From: Acidimicrobiia bacterium
Lineage (GTDB): Bacteria > Actinomycetota > Acidimicrobiia > Acidimicrobiales > Iamiaceae
Direction of reading: 5' to 3'
Assembly (NCBI GenBank): GCA_019247975.1
Contig: JAFBAD010000052.1
Span: 1 to 16,879, forward strand
DNA: 16,879 bases
Shown: one piece after another, positions 1-8,522 of the stretch
How the letters are laid out: the number at the start of each line of letters is the position of its first letter
Numbering within the stretch: position 1 is the stretch's first letter
Made by a program: the position numbers and the translations under genes
The notes under the pieces: model-generated
What the model saw: only the letters and a program-made list of their open reading frames with translations
The model's database searches: none
What the model was told of the DNA's origin: nothing

Positions 1-229
1 CCGGCTGGACTACACGCAGAACGCGATCAACAAGACGCTCGTCGCGCCGTTCAGCGCGCGGCCCGCACCCGGCGCGCCGGTGTCGGTGCCGATCGAGTGG
101 GACGAGCTCGACGACCCGGACCTGGCGCCGGACCGCTGGACGATCCGCACCGTCCTCGATCGCGTGCACCAGGCCGGCGACCCGCTCCGCCACCTCATCG
201 GCCTCCAGCAGCACCTGCCCCCCATCTGA
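1..229 (+). CDS. LigD-type DNA primase-polymerase domain protein, C-terminal fragment
   Basis: Reading from base 2, an open frame of 75 codons enters from the left edge and stops at 227-229. The visible protein begins RLDYTQNAINKTLVAPFSAR and then has VPIEWDEL and DRWTIRTVLDR. This is the end of the polymerase (PolDom) domain of LigD-family proteins, the archaeo-eukaryotic primase-like polymerases used in bacterial non-homologous end joining. In the family this domain fills gaps or adds nucleotides at broken ends held by Ku. The protein ends soon after the domain, so nothing follows it on the C-terminal side; whether ligase or nuclease domains precede it cannot be seen. It is either a stand-alone polymerase or a LigD with the polymerase last. 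Family assignment is confident; the architecture is unknown. Confidence 0.85.
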   Translation, partial: RLDYTQNAINKTLVAPFSARPAPGAPVSVPIEWDELDDPDLAPDRWTIRTVLDRVHQAGDPLRHLIGLQQHLPPI

Positions 230-288
230 AGGAGTGCCGTGACTTCTGGCACGGGGACTGCACCAACCGACGCCGGTCGGGCAGGATG

Positions 289-306
289 GGTTACCGGGAG
301 GTAACC
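289..306 (+). promoter_or_regulatory. perfect hairpin covering the ferredoxin ribosome binding site
   Basis: GGTTACC (289-295) and GGTAACC (300-306) are exact reverse complements separated by GGGA. The Shine-Dalgarno-like GGGAGG (296-301) lies in the loop and the first bases of the right arm, seven bases before the ATG at 309. As RNA it would partly sequester the ribosome binding site; as DNA it could be a dyad operator. The pairing is seen directly; the regulatory role is inference. Confidence 0.5.
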
Positions 307-308
307 GA

Positions 309-509
309 ATGAAGGTCCACGTCGACCAGGAGCTCTGCCAGGGTCACGGTCGCTGCTACGCCGTTGCACCCGAGGTGTTCGATGCCGATGAGATCGGCAA
401 CGGCGTCGAACGGGGCGATGGCACCGTCGCCGCCGAGCAGGAGTCGGCGGCCCGCCTCGCGGTGGCCAACTGCCCGGAGAACGCGATCACGATCGAGGAA
501 GCGTCATGA
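309..509 (+). CDS. ferredoxin, probable 3Fe-4S type with CxxHxxC motif
   Basis: A 66-residue acidic protein with C10-x2-H13-x2-C16 and C55-P56. In single-cluster ferredoxins of actinobacterial P450 systems the usual motif is C-x2-X-x2-C...CP. Having three cysteines and a histidine or other residue at the second position typically gives a 3Fe-4S cluster. It would pass single electrons in the cytoplasm to the P450 encoded directly downstream, whose ATG overlaps this stop (ATGA at 506-509), so the two are translationally coupled. The start at 309 is supported by GGGAGG at 296-301. No ferredoxin reductase is nearby, so a reductase from elsewhere must serve it. Family assignment is firm; cluster type is inferred from the motif. 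Confidence 0.93.
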   Translation: MKVHVDQELCQGHGRCYAVAPEVFDADEIGNGVERGDGTVAAEQESAARLAVANCPENAITIEEAS

Positions 510-1768
510 CGGACACGGGGGAGCGCAAGCTCTACGGCGAGGTCGAGGAGCAGGGCTTCAACAACGAGCCGACGGAGGCGCCCGTCGAGGACTTCGCCAC
601 CGACTTCGACCACCTGGACCCGGTGTGGGCGGCCGACCCGTACCCGATCCTCGACGACCTGCGTGAGCGCTGCCCGATCGCGCACACCGAGCGCTACGGC
701 GGCGGCTGGCTCCCGACCCGCCACGAGGACGTCGCCGCGGTCGCCTACGACACCGACCACTTCTCCTCCCGCATGGTCGTGATGGGCAACCACCGGCCGC
801 CCTTCGAGCTCGCGCCCCAGGGCGTCGCCCCGCCGATCTCGTCGGACCCGCCGTTCCACCACGACGCCCGCCGGCTGCTGCTGCCTGCCTTCGCGCCGCG
901 CGCGATCGAGCGGCTCGAGCCGTTCACCCGCGAGTTCTGCCACGAGCTGCTGTCGAAGCTCGAGGGCAAGAGCGTCATCGATGCGGCGGTCGAGTACGCG
1001 CAGCACGTGCCGGTGCGGGTCATCGCCCAGATGCTCGGCTTCCCGCACGAGGACGCAGACCGCTTCCGCGAGTTCGTGAAGAACGTGCTCGAGGGCGTGA
1101 ACGCGCCGATCGAGGAGCGCTTCGGTGACATCCAGGCCCTCTTCGGCTACCTCGACGAGCAGGTGGCCGACCACCAGGCCAACCCGCGTGACGACCTCAC
1201 CTCGTTCCTGCTCGACGCCAAGATGGGCGACGAGCCGCTGAACGAGGACCACGTCACCGGGACCATGGGCCTGCTGCTCATCGCCGGCATCGACACGACC
1301 TGGAGCGCGATCGGCGCGTCGATCTGGCACCTGGCCGGCCACCCCGAGGATCGCGAGCGGCTGGTCGCCGATCCCGGCCTGCTGCCGACGGCCATGGAGG
1401 AGCTCCTGCGGGCCTTCGCGCCGGTCACGATGGCCCGGCTGGTCAAGGACGACATGGAGTGGAACGGCTGCCCGATGAAGCGGGACGACTGGGTGCTGCT
1501 GTCGTTCCCGTCGGCCAACCGCGACCCCGAGGAGTTCGAGCAGGCCGACCAGGTCGTGATCGACCGAGAGGTCAACCGCCACGCCGCGTTCGGGCTCGGC
1601 ATCCACCGCTGCATCGGCTCGCACCTGGCCCGCATGGAGGTCCGGGTGGCGCTCGAGGTGTGGCTCGAGCACTTCCCCCGGTTCTCCCTCGCGGACCCGT
1701 CCGCGGTCACGTGGTCGGCCGGTCAGGTCCGGGGCCCACGCACCATCCCGGTGTCGATCGACAGCTGA
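506..1768 (+). CDS. cytochrome P450 monooxygenase
   Basis: A 420-residue soluble bacterial-type P450 with no membrane anchor. The I-helix oxygen-activation motif AGIDTT is at residues 260-265, the K-helix ExxR at E299-R302, and the heme-binding loop FGLGIHRCIG at 362-371, with C369 as the thiolate ligand. Length and motif spacing are normal for class I bacterial CYPs, which take electrons from NAD(P)H through a reductase and a ferredoxin; the ferredoxin is the overlapping upstream gene. GAGGAA at 495-500, five bases before the ATG, is the ribosome binding site. The substrate cannot be read from the sequence, and no terpene, steroid or polyketide gene lies beside it. I do not assign a CYP family number. 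Confidence 0.96.
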   Translation: MTDTGERKLYGEVEEQGFNNEPTEAPVEDFATDFDHLDPVWAADPYPILDDLRERCPIAHTERYGGGWLPTRHEDVAAVAYDTDHFSSRMVVMGNHRPPFELAPQGVAPPISSDPPFHHDARRLLLPAFAPRAIERLEPFTREFCHELLSKLEGKSVIDAAVEYAQHVPVRVIAQMLGFPHEDADRFREFVKNVLEGVNAPIEERFGDIQALFGYLDEQVADHQANPRDDLTSFLLDAKMGDEPLNEDHVTGTMGLLLIAGIDTTWSAIGASIWHLAGHPEDRERLVADPGLLPTAMEELLRAFAPVTMARLVKDDMEWNGCPMKRDDWVLLSFPSANRDPEEFEQADQVVIDREVNRHAAFGLGIHRCIGSHLARMEVRVALEVWLEHFPRFSLADPSAVTWSAGQVRGPRTIPVSIDS

Positions 1769-1798
1769 TACCGTCCGGCCCCGCTGGGGAACAACCGA

Positions 1799-1879
1799 GC
1801 ATGTGCAGCAATCGCTATCGCGCTGGTCGCGGCGATGGCCTTCATCCCCCCTTGCAGCGCTGCCGGGGCGACGTCGGCC
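1799..1879 (+). other. signal-peptide coding region extending upstream of the M11 protease ATG
   Basis: In the frame of the protease, 1799-1834 reads ACAAIAIALVAA and joins MAFIPPCSAAGATSA after ATG 1835. Together this makes a signal-peptide-like hydrophobic core with an Ala-rich cleavage region. The only in-frame near-start upstream is CTG at 1784. An ATG with GGGGA upstream stands at 1801, but in the +1 frame. Either a non-AUG start is used or one base is missing or extra near 1801-1815. Confidence 0.6.
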
Positions 1880-4225
1880 GTTCGGCGCACCACGCTGGTC
1901 GGTGTGGTCCGGGTGCTGTCGGCCGACACGGTCGAGCAGCCCGGGCGTGACCACGCCTCGGCCGGACGCGTCCTCGACGGTCCGTCAGGCGATGTCGTTC
2001 GCCAGGAGCTGCAGGTCGGGGACGCGTCTTACGTCCTGACCGGCCAGCAGCTACCGGTCAATGCGAGCGTGCGGGTCACCGGTGAGCTGCACGACCGACG
2101 GCTCGCCGTCGATCGCGCGCAGGTGCTCCGGGCGGGCCCGAGCCAGCAGCTCCCGACGACCGGCACGACCCGCGTGCTCGTGATGCTCGCCTACTGGACC
2201 GCGCCGGATTCGGTGACGCCGGGCTACGCGTACCACCAGATCTTCGGTGACACGAGCGGTTGGTACGAGGACGCGTCCTACGGCCAACTGACCCAGCGGG
2301 GTGACGTGACGCCGTGGATGCAGATCGCTGGTCCGGCCGACGGCCGCTGCTACGACGACCACGCCTCGACGATGACCCAGGCCAAGGCGGCGGCCGCCGC
2401 GCTCGGCTACGACGTGGGCTCGTACGACAACTTCATCCTCTACTTCCCGAACGCCAACGCGCAGCCCGGTGCCGACTGCGGTGCCTACGCAGGGTGGGCC
2501 TACATCGGGGCTCCGGGCGTCTGGCTGAACGGCTCCATCGACCGGCGGACCACCGTGCACGAGCAGGGCCACAGCTACGGGCTCTCGCACAGCCACTCGA
2601 ACCTCTGCACGCAGGTGCTCGGGGGCACGTGCACGTACGACGAGTTCGGTGACACCTACGACGCGATGGGCAGCTCCCCGTTCGTCGGTCACTTCAACGC
2701 GTCGCAGAAGGACCGCCTCGGCTGGCTGCGCGACCGGGAGGTCGACCTCTCGGGCGGCGGCGTCGCGGCGCTGGCGCCGATGGCTGCGGACGGGGTCGGT
2801 CCGCACGCGATCCGCATCGGCACGAGCACCGATCGCGTGTACTGGATCGAGTACCGCCAGGCGCTGGACTACGACCGCGACCTGCCCGCCGAGGGGCTCG
2901 ACGGCGTGCAGGTGCGGGTGTCGGGCAGCGGGAGCGGCGGGCGCGACACGGGTGCGAGCCTGCTCGACATGCGCCCGGGCGACGGGCTCTCGCCGTACAG
3001 CGCGACGCTGCGCTCCGGGGCGACGTGGCGCAGCCCGGAAGGCATCGCGATCTCGGTGGGCGAGGTGACCGCGTCGTCAGCCGAGGTGCAGGTGCAGATC
3101 GGCCAGCCGGAGCAGGACCGAGAGCTCCCGGACGTCGCCGTCGCGCCGACGACGTCGCTGGTGGTGTGGCAGGAGCGCAACGGCGATTCCCTCGACGTCG
3201 CGGCCGAGCGCATCGGGTCGAACGGCACGCCGCTCGACGCCACGCCGATCGTCGTGTCGGCCGCGAGCGGCGACCAGACCCAGCCGGCGGTCGCGTGGAA
3301 CGGCTCGACCTTCCTGGTCACCTGGACCGACACCCGCTCGGGAACCGCCGACATCTACGGCGCGCGCGTCAAGGCCGACGGCACCGTCCTCGATCCCATC
3401 GGTCGACCGATCTCGACCGCCCGTGGTGAGCAGAGCTGGTCCGCGGTGCGGGCACTCGGGTCGACGTGGCTCGTCGCGTGGCAGGACCGCCGCTCGGGGA
3501 CCTCGACCGACGTCTACGCGACGCGCGTCGCATCGGGCGGCGGCGCGACCGCCCCGTCCGGGGTGGTCGTGTCCGCGGCAGCCCGCGATCAGCTCCGCCC
3601 GACCGTCGCGGCCGGTGACACCGGTTGGTACGTCGCGTGGGCCGACCGCCGCGACGGGCCGAGGACGGGCACCGACGTGTACGGCACGCGCGTGTCGAGC
3701 AGCGGCAGCCCGTCGTCATCCGGCGGCGTCGCGATCACGCGAGCGCCGGGCGACCAGTGGTCGCCCGCCGTGTCGTGGAACGGTCGTCGCTACCTCGTGG
3801 TGTGGGCCGACGAGCGGGCGGGCAACGGCACCGACGTCTTCGGTTCGCGCGTCGGTGCCGACGGCCTGCCCGAGGACCCGGCGGGCCTGGCCGTCTCCCA
3901 GCGCCCGGGCGTGCAGGCCGCGCCGGCGGTCACGGCCAGCGCCGGTCGCTTCCTCGTCGCCTGGACCGACGACCGCTCGACCACGAGCGACGACATCTAC
4001 GGCACGTTCGTCGGCGACACCGGGGCGGTCAGCGGTTCCGACGGCTTCGCGATCTCGACCGCGGTGCACGACCAGGAGCGCCCGGCGCTCGGCGCGCTCG
4101 ACCGCGGCTCCGCGCTCGTCGCGTGGGGCGACCGCCGCACCGGCTCGGGGTCGAACATCTACGCGACACGGGTCGACTCGGCGGGCAACGTGTGGAGGTA
4201 CGGCGGGTTCAAGGTCGCCGCCTGA
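1835..4225 (+). CDS. secreted M11 (gametolysin-like) metalloprotease with C-terminal seven-repeat propeller
   Basis: The frame gives 796 residues from ATG 1835. Residues about 15-95 are an uncharacterised N-terminal region. About 105-330 form a zinc protease domain with HEQGHSYGLSH at 242-252, a metzincin-type HExxHxxGxxH (ligands H242, H246, H252; catalytic E243), followed by DAMG, a plausible Met-turn; SGWYEDASYGQL upstream is also typical of M11. Residues 433-796 hold seven repeats of 48-55 residues (starts near 433, 483, 535, 588, 643, 696, 749), each with VxWxDxR-like, D(I/V)YGxRV-like and DQ elements, suggesting a seven-bladed beta-propeller. The start is uncertain: the frame is open back to 1769 and encodes more hydrophobic signal-peptide sequence (AAIAIALVAA) upstream of 1835 without an in-frame ATG or GTG. 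Probably exported; substrate unknown. Confidence 0.85.
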   Translation: MAFIPPCSAAGATSAVRRTTLVGVVRVLSADTVEQPGRDHASAGRVLDGPSGDVVRQELQVGDASYVLTGQQLPVNASVRVTGELHDRRLAVDRAQVLRAGPSQQLPTTGTTRVLVMLAYWTAPDSVTPGYAYHQIFGDTSGWYEDASYGQLTQRGDVTPWMQIAGPADGRCYDDHASTMTQAKAAAAALGYDVGSYDNFILYFPNANAQPGADCGAYAGWAYIGAPGVWLNGSIDRRTTVHEQGHSYGLSHSHSNLCTQVLGGTCTYDEFGDTYDAMGSSPFVGHFNASQKDRLGWLRDREVDLSGGGVAALAPMAADGVGPHAIRIGTSTDRVYWIEYRQALDYDRDLPAEGLDGVQVRVSGSGSGGRDTGASLLDMRPGDGLSPYSATLRSGATWRSPEGIAISVGEVTASSAEVQVQIGQPEQDRELPDVAVAPTTSLVVWQERNGDSLDVAAERIGSNGTPLDATPIVVSAASGDQTQPAVAWNGSTFLVTWTDTRSGTADIYGARVKADGTVLDPIGRPISTARGEQSWSAVRALGSTWLVAWQDRRSGTSTDVYATRVASGGGATAPSGVVVSAAARDQLRPTVAAGDTGWYVAWADRRDGPRTGTDVYGTRVSSSGSPSSSGGVAITRAPGDQWSPAVSWNGRRYLVVWADERAGNGTDVFGSRVGADGLPEDPAGLAVSQRPGVQAAPAVTASAGRFLVAWTDDRSTTSDDIYGTFVGDTGAVSGSDGFAISTAVHDQERPALGALDRGSALVAWGDRRTGSGSNIYATRVDSAGNVWRYGGFKVAA

Positions 4226-4238
4226 TACGACTTCGACC

Positions 4239-5176
4239 ATGGACGCGCTCCCGCCGCCGATCCGGCCCGGCCGGACGATCACCGGCATGTCGGCCGTGCT
4301 CGTGCCCTACACAGCGGACGGCAGCATCGACTGGGCCGCCTTCGAGGCCCACGTCGTCCGCACCGCGGAGGCCGGCCTCACCCCTGCGGTGAACATGGAC
4401 ACCGGCTACGTGCAGCTGCTCGATCCGGCCGATCGGGCCCGGGCCCTCGACCTGGCGGCCGACCTCACCGGCGGGCGGTTCGTGGCCGGGGCCTTCGTGG
4501 CCGACGGACCGGGCGACGGGTTCGACCTGGGCGCGTACGCCGCCGCCGCGCAGGAGATCGCCCGCCGGGGTGCGACGCCGGTTATCTTCCCGTCCAACGG
4601 GCTCAGCTCGCTCCCCGAGGGCGAGTGGGTCGCAGCGCTGGCGTCGATCGGCGCGGAGGTCGACCGCTTCATCGGCTTCGAGCTCGGTCCGATGTTCGTG
4701 CCCTACGGCCGCATCGTGTCGCTCGACGCGTACCGCGCCATGGTCGGCATCGAGCGCTGCATCGGCGCGAAGCACTCGTCGCTCAGCCGCGTGGCCGAGT
4801 GGGAGCGGCTGGCCGTACGCGACGAGGTCCGCCCCGAGTTCATGGTGCTGACCGGCAACGACCTCGCGATCGACATGGTCGTGTACGGCTCGGACTACCT
4901 GCTCGGCCTGTCGACCTTCGCGCCCGACGCGTTCGCGGCGCGCGACCGGGCGTGGGCGAAGGGCGACCCCGCCTTCCACGAGCTCAACGACGTGCTGCAG
5001 TACCTCGGGCAGTTCGCGTTCCGCCCGCCGGTGCCGGCGTACCGCCACGACGCAGCGATGTTCCTCGAGCTGCGGGGCTGGGCCGCGACCGACCTCACGC
5101 CCGACGGCGTGCCCCGCCGACCGCTGGCCGACCGCGAGGTGCTGGCCGACATCGTCCACCGGCTCGACGCGCTGCT

Positions 5177-5180
<4 letters not shown>
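4239..5180 (+). CDS. DapA (dihydrodipicolinate synthase/N-acetylneuraminate lyase) family protein
   Basis: A 313-residue class I aldolase/lyase of the DapA superfamily. The barrel starts with GMSAVLVPYTADGSIDW, the family's typical first strand, and IGAKHSS places the Schiff-base lysine at K178. The loop that in DapA carries GTTGE reads NMDTGYVQLL here, and the segment where DapA has its catalytic YNxP tyrosine reads FELGPMFVPYG. It is therefore unlikely to be the lysine-pathway enzyme and more likely acts on another 2-oxo acid or sugar acid. It starts 13 bases after the protease stop with no clear Shine-Dalgarno, and its stop overlaps the GTG of the next gene, an OYE-family oxidoreductase, so the two probably act together. 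Substrate unknown. Confidence 0.88.
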
Positions 5181-6577
<1,397 letters not shown>

Positions 6578-6646
6578 CCCCCACCCGAAATTGGCCCGGG
6601 AAGGCGGTATCCGCTCCCAACCGGGCCAATTTCGGGTTTTGGGGGT
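6578..6646 (+). terminator. long hairpin directly after the OYE gene, probable terminator
   Basis: A perfect 17-bp stem pairs 6583-6599 (ACCCGAAATTGGCCCGG) with 6621-6637. An outer CCCCC at 6578-6582 pairs with GGGGG at 6641-6645 across a TTT bulge, and the loop contains a small inner hairpin GCGG-TAT-CCGC (6604-6614). The structure begins at the base after the TGA. Only four T residues follow the main stem (6637-6640), so it is not a textbook intrinsic terminator, but its position fits transcript end or 3' protection. It could also be a copy of a dispersed palindromic repeat. Confidence 0.6.
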
Positions 6647-6680
6647 GGCGGGTCACCGGCGGCGATGGGAACATGTGTTC

Positions 6681-7871
6681 GTGTCCGGCACCGCGTCGAT
6701 CCTGCACGCCGACCTCGACGCGTTCTACGCGTCGGTGGAGCAGCGCGACGACGCCAGCCTGCGGGGCAAGCCGGTCATCGTCGGGGGCGGGGTGGTGCTG
6801 GCGGCCAGCTACGAGGCGAAGGCCTGCGGCGTGCGCACCGCGATGGGCGGACGCACGGCGCGGCGGCTGTGCCCGCAGGCCATCGTCGTCAGCCCCCGCA
6901 TGTCGGCCTACTCCGAGGCCAGCAAGGCGGTCTTCGAGGTCTTCGAGGACACGACACCGCTGGTCGAGGGCATCTCGATCGACGAGGCCTTCCTGGACGT
7001 GAGCGGCCTGCGGCGGGTGTCGGGCGAGCCGGTCGAGATCGCGGCGCGCCTGCGGGAGCGGGTGCGGGCCGACGTCGGCCTGGCCATCACCGTTGGCATC
7101 GCCCGCACCAAGTTCCTGGCCAAGGTGGCCAGCCGGGTGGCGAAGCCCGACGGGCTGCTCGTCGTCCCGCCCGACGGCGAGCTCGACTTCCTCCACCCGC
7201 TCCCGGTCGAGCAGCTGTGGGGCGTCGGGCCGGTGACGGCCGGGAAGCTGCACGCCCGCGGCATCGGGACCGTGCGCGAGGTGGCCATGCTCCCCGAGGT
7301 CGCGCTGGTGTCGATGCTCGGTCAGGCGTCGGGCCGCCAGCTGCACGCGCTGGCCCACAACCGCGACCCGCGCCGGGTCGAGGTCGGCCGGCGGCGTCGG
7401 TCGATCGGCTCGCAGCACGCGCTCGGTTGGTCCCGGCGGACCGCGGCGGAGATCGACGCGTTCGTGGTCGCGGTGGTGGACCGGGTGACCCGGCGGATGC
7501 GGGCCGCCCACCGGGTCGGGCGGACGGTCGTCCTCCGGCTCCGCTTCGACGACTTCACCCGGGCCACCCGATCGCACACCGTCGCCCAGGCGACCGCCGA
7601 CACGAGGGTCGTGCTCACCGCCGCCCGTGCCCTGCTCGACGAGGCCCGGCCGACGATCACCGAGCGGGGCCTCACCTGCATCGGCGTGGCGGTGACCAAC
7701 CTCGCCGACGACGCCGCCATCCAGCTCGCGCTGCCCTTCGGTGGAAGGGACGACCGCTCGGTCGACCTGGCGCTCGACCAGGTCCGTGACCGGTTCGGCA
7801 CCTCGTCGGTGACGCGCGCGGTGCTGATCGGCCGCGACTCCGGGTTCCAGGTGCCGATGCTCCCGGACTGA
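6681..7871 (+). CDS. dinB: DNA polymerase IV (Y-family translesion polymerase)
   Basis: A 396-residue protein from GTG 6681; an in-frame GTG at 6675 is an alternative, with GGGA at 6667-6670. ILHADLDAFYASVEQ carries the first metal-binding aspartate (D11), YEAKACGVRTAM is the family's nucleotide-contact motif, and SISIDEAFLDVSG gives catalytic D101-E102, matching the E. coli Pol IV positions closely. Helix-hairpin-helix and little-finger regions follow, and QLALPF at 348-353 resembles a beta-clamp binding peptide near the C-terminus. Length is normal. It copies past damaged template bases at low fidelity. It is transcribed alone after the hairpin at 6578-6646 and converges with the next gene, the two stops being one base apart. 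I saw no clear LexA box upstream. Confidence 0.96.
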   Translation: MSGTASILHADLDAFYASVEQRDDASLRGKPVIVGGGVVLAASYEAKACGVRTAMGGRTARRLCPQAIVVSPRMSAYSEASKAVFEVFEDTTPLVEGISIDEAFLDVSGLRRVSGEPVEIAARLRERVRADVGLAITVGIARTKFLAKVASRVAKPDGLLVVPPDGELDFLHPLPVEQLWGVGPVTAGKLHARGIGTVREVAMLPEVALVSMLGQASGRQLHALAHNRDPRRVEVGRRRRSIGSQHALGWSRRTAAEIDAFVVAVVDRVTRRMRAAHRVGRTVVLRLRFDDFTRATRSHTVAQATADTRVVLTAARALLDEARPTITERGLTCIGVAVTNLADDAAIQLALPFGGRDDRSVDLALDQVRDRFGTSSVTRAVLIGRDSGFQVPMLPD

Positions 7872-7872
7872 C

Positions 7873-8385
7873 TCAACTGCCGTGGAGCTGCTCCACCGAG
7901 GTGGCGCCGGCGTCGCGCAGGACCTCGGCCACCTCGCCCGGCTCCCGTGCGCCCTGGACGGTCACCCCGACGCACACCTCTCGGTCGTGGTCGAGCAGGA
8001 ACGTGTCCCAGACGTGGACGTTGCGCGGCATCTGGGCACCGACCGCGATGAACCCGCCCACGAAGGCGCCGGCCACCGCGCCGCCCAGCGCGGCAGCCAC
8101 ATCGGCCCCGGCGCTCTCGCCGTGCCAGATGAGCGACACCGGCAGGCCGATGACCAGCGCGCCCACGATCGCCCCGAGGACGAGGCCACGGACCCAGCGG
8201 CGCCCGAACCAGCTGACCGTCCGCTCGTCGGCCCGCTGCCGCCGGGCCGCTCCGACCTGCAGCGGTGCGGTCAGCATGTGCACGTCGTTGGCCGCGACCC
8301 CGGCGAGCTCGAGCCTCGTGACCGCTGCGTGGGCGGAGTCGGGCGTCGGGAAGGACGCGACGACCACGTCGGCTGGCGAAGCCAC
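7873..8385 (-). CDS. two-TM general stress protein 17M/YflT-like membrane protein
   Basis: A 170-residue protein with a GTG start (8385-8383). The N-terminus, VVVASFPTPDSAHAAVTRLE followed by LAGVAANDVHML, resembles the N-terminal fold of YflT/general stress protein 17M-like proteins. Two glycine- and alanine-rich membrane segments follow at about 65-87 and 95-118 with glycine-zipper spacing, and then a soluble tail similar in style to the N-terminal half (VCVGVTVQGAREPGEVAEVL). Both ends thus look like small alpha/beta domains flanking a membrane hairpin. The function of the family is not established; a stress or envelope role is inference. The Shine-Dalgarno is weak. It diverges from the arginine deiminase operon across 137 bases that hold a perfect palindrome. 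Confidence 0.75.
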   Translation of the reverse strand: MASPADVVVASFPTPDSAHAAVTRLELAGVAANDVHMLTAPLQVGAARRQRADERTVSWFGRRWVRGLVLGAIVGALVIGLPVSLIWHGESAGADVAAALGGAVAGAFVGGFIAVGAQMPRNVHVWDTFLLDHDREVCVGVTVQGAREPGEVAEVLRDAGATSVEQLHGS

Positions 8386-8419
8386 GGGACCACGGTGGCG
8401 GGCCGGGGTCGCTCACGGA

Positions 8420-8436
8420 TCACCCGCAACGGGTGA
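8420..8436. promoter_or_regulatory. perfect 7-3-7 palindrome in a divergent promoter region
   Basis: TCACCCG (8420-8426), CAA, CGGGTGA (8430-8436) is a perfect inverted repeat. It lies 35 bases upstream of the stress-type membrane protein start and 86 bases before the permease ATG, between divergent genes, where an operator is expected. A short RNA hairpin is the alternative. The rest of the 8386-8522 gap shows no recognisable promoter pair that I trust. Confidence 0.4.
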
Positions 8437-8522
8437 GGCAGGTGGCGTCGCCGTGGCTTCTCATGGCCAGGGCGGCGCACGCCGCGCTCGGCGTCGCCGG
8501 TCGATCGATCCGTGGGGGCCAC

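Noticed and set aside
356..1954. Long minus-strand open frame of 532 codons opposite the P450
   Set aside because: It is an antisense shadow in GC-rich DNA, rich in Arg, Asp, Val and Gly with no domain; the plus strand encodes a clear P450.
3131..4225. Possible CRISPR-like or tandem DNA repeat
   Set aside because: The periodicity is at protein level in a coding frame with diverged nucleotides and no constant spacers.
3423..4238. Upstream extension of the DapA-family frame through the protease gene
   Set aside because: The extension is Arg/Ser/Thr-rich out-of-frame sequence of the propeller; the fold begins just after ATG 4239.
8501..8508. TCGATCGA palindrome before the permease
   Set aside because: Eight-base palindromes of this kind are frequent by chance in GC-rich DNA and the flanks do not extend the symmetry.
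8433..8522. Earlier GTG start for the permease
   Set aside because: It begins inside a perfect palindrome and adds a non-conserved-looking N-terminus; ATG 8523 has a purine-rich element and gives the normal length.
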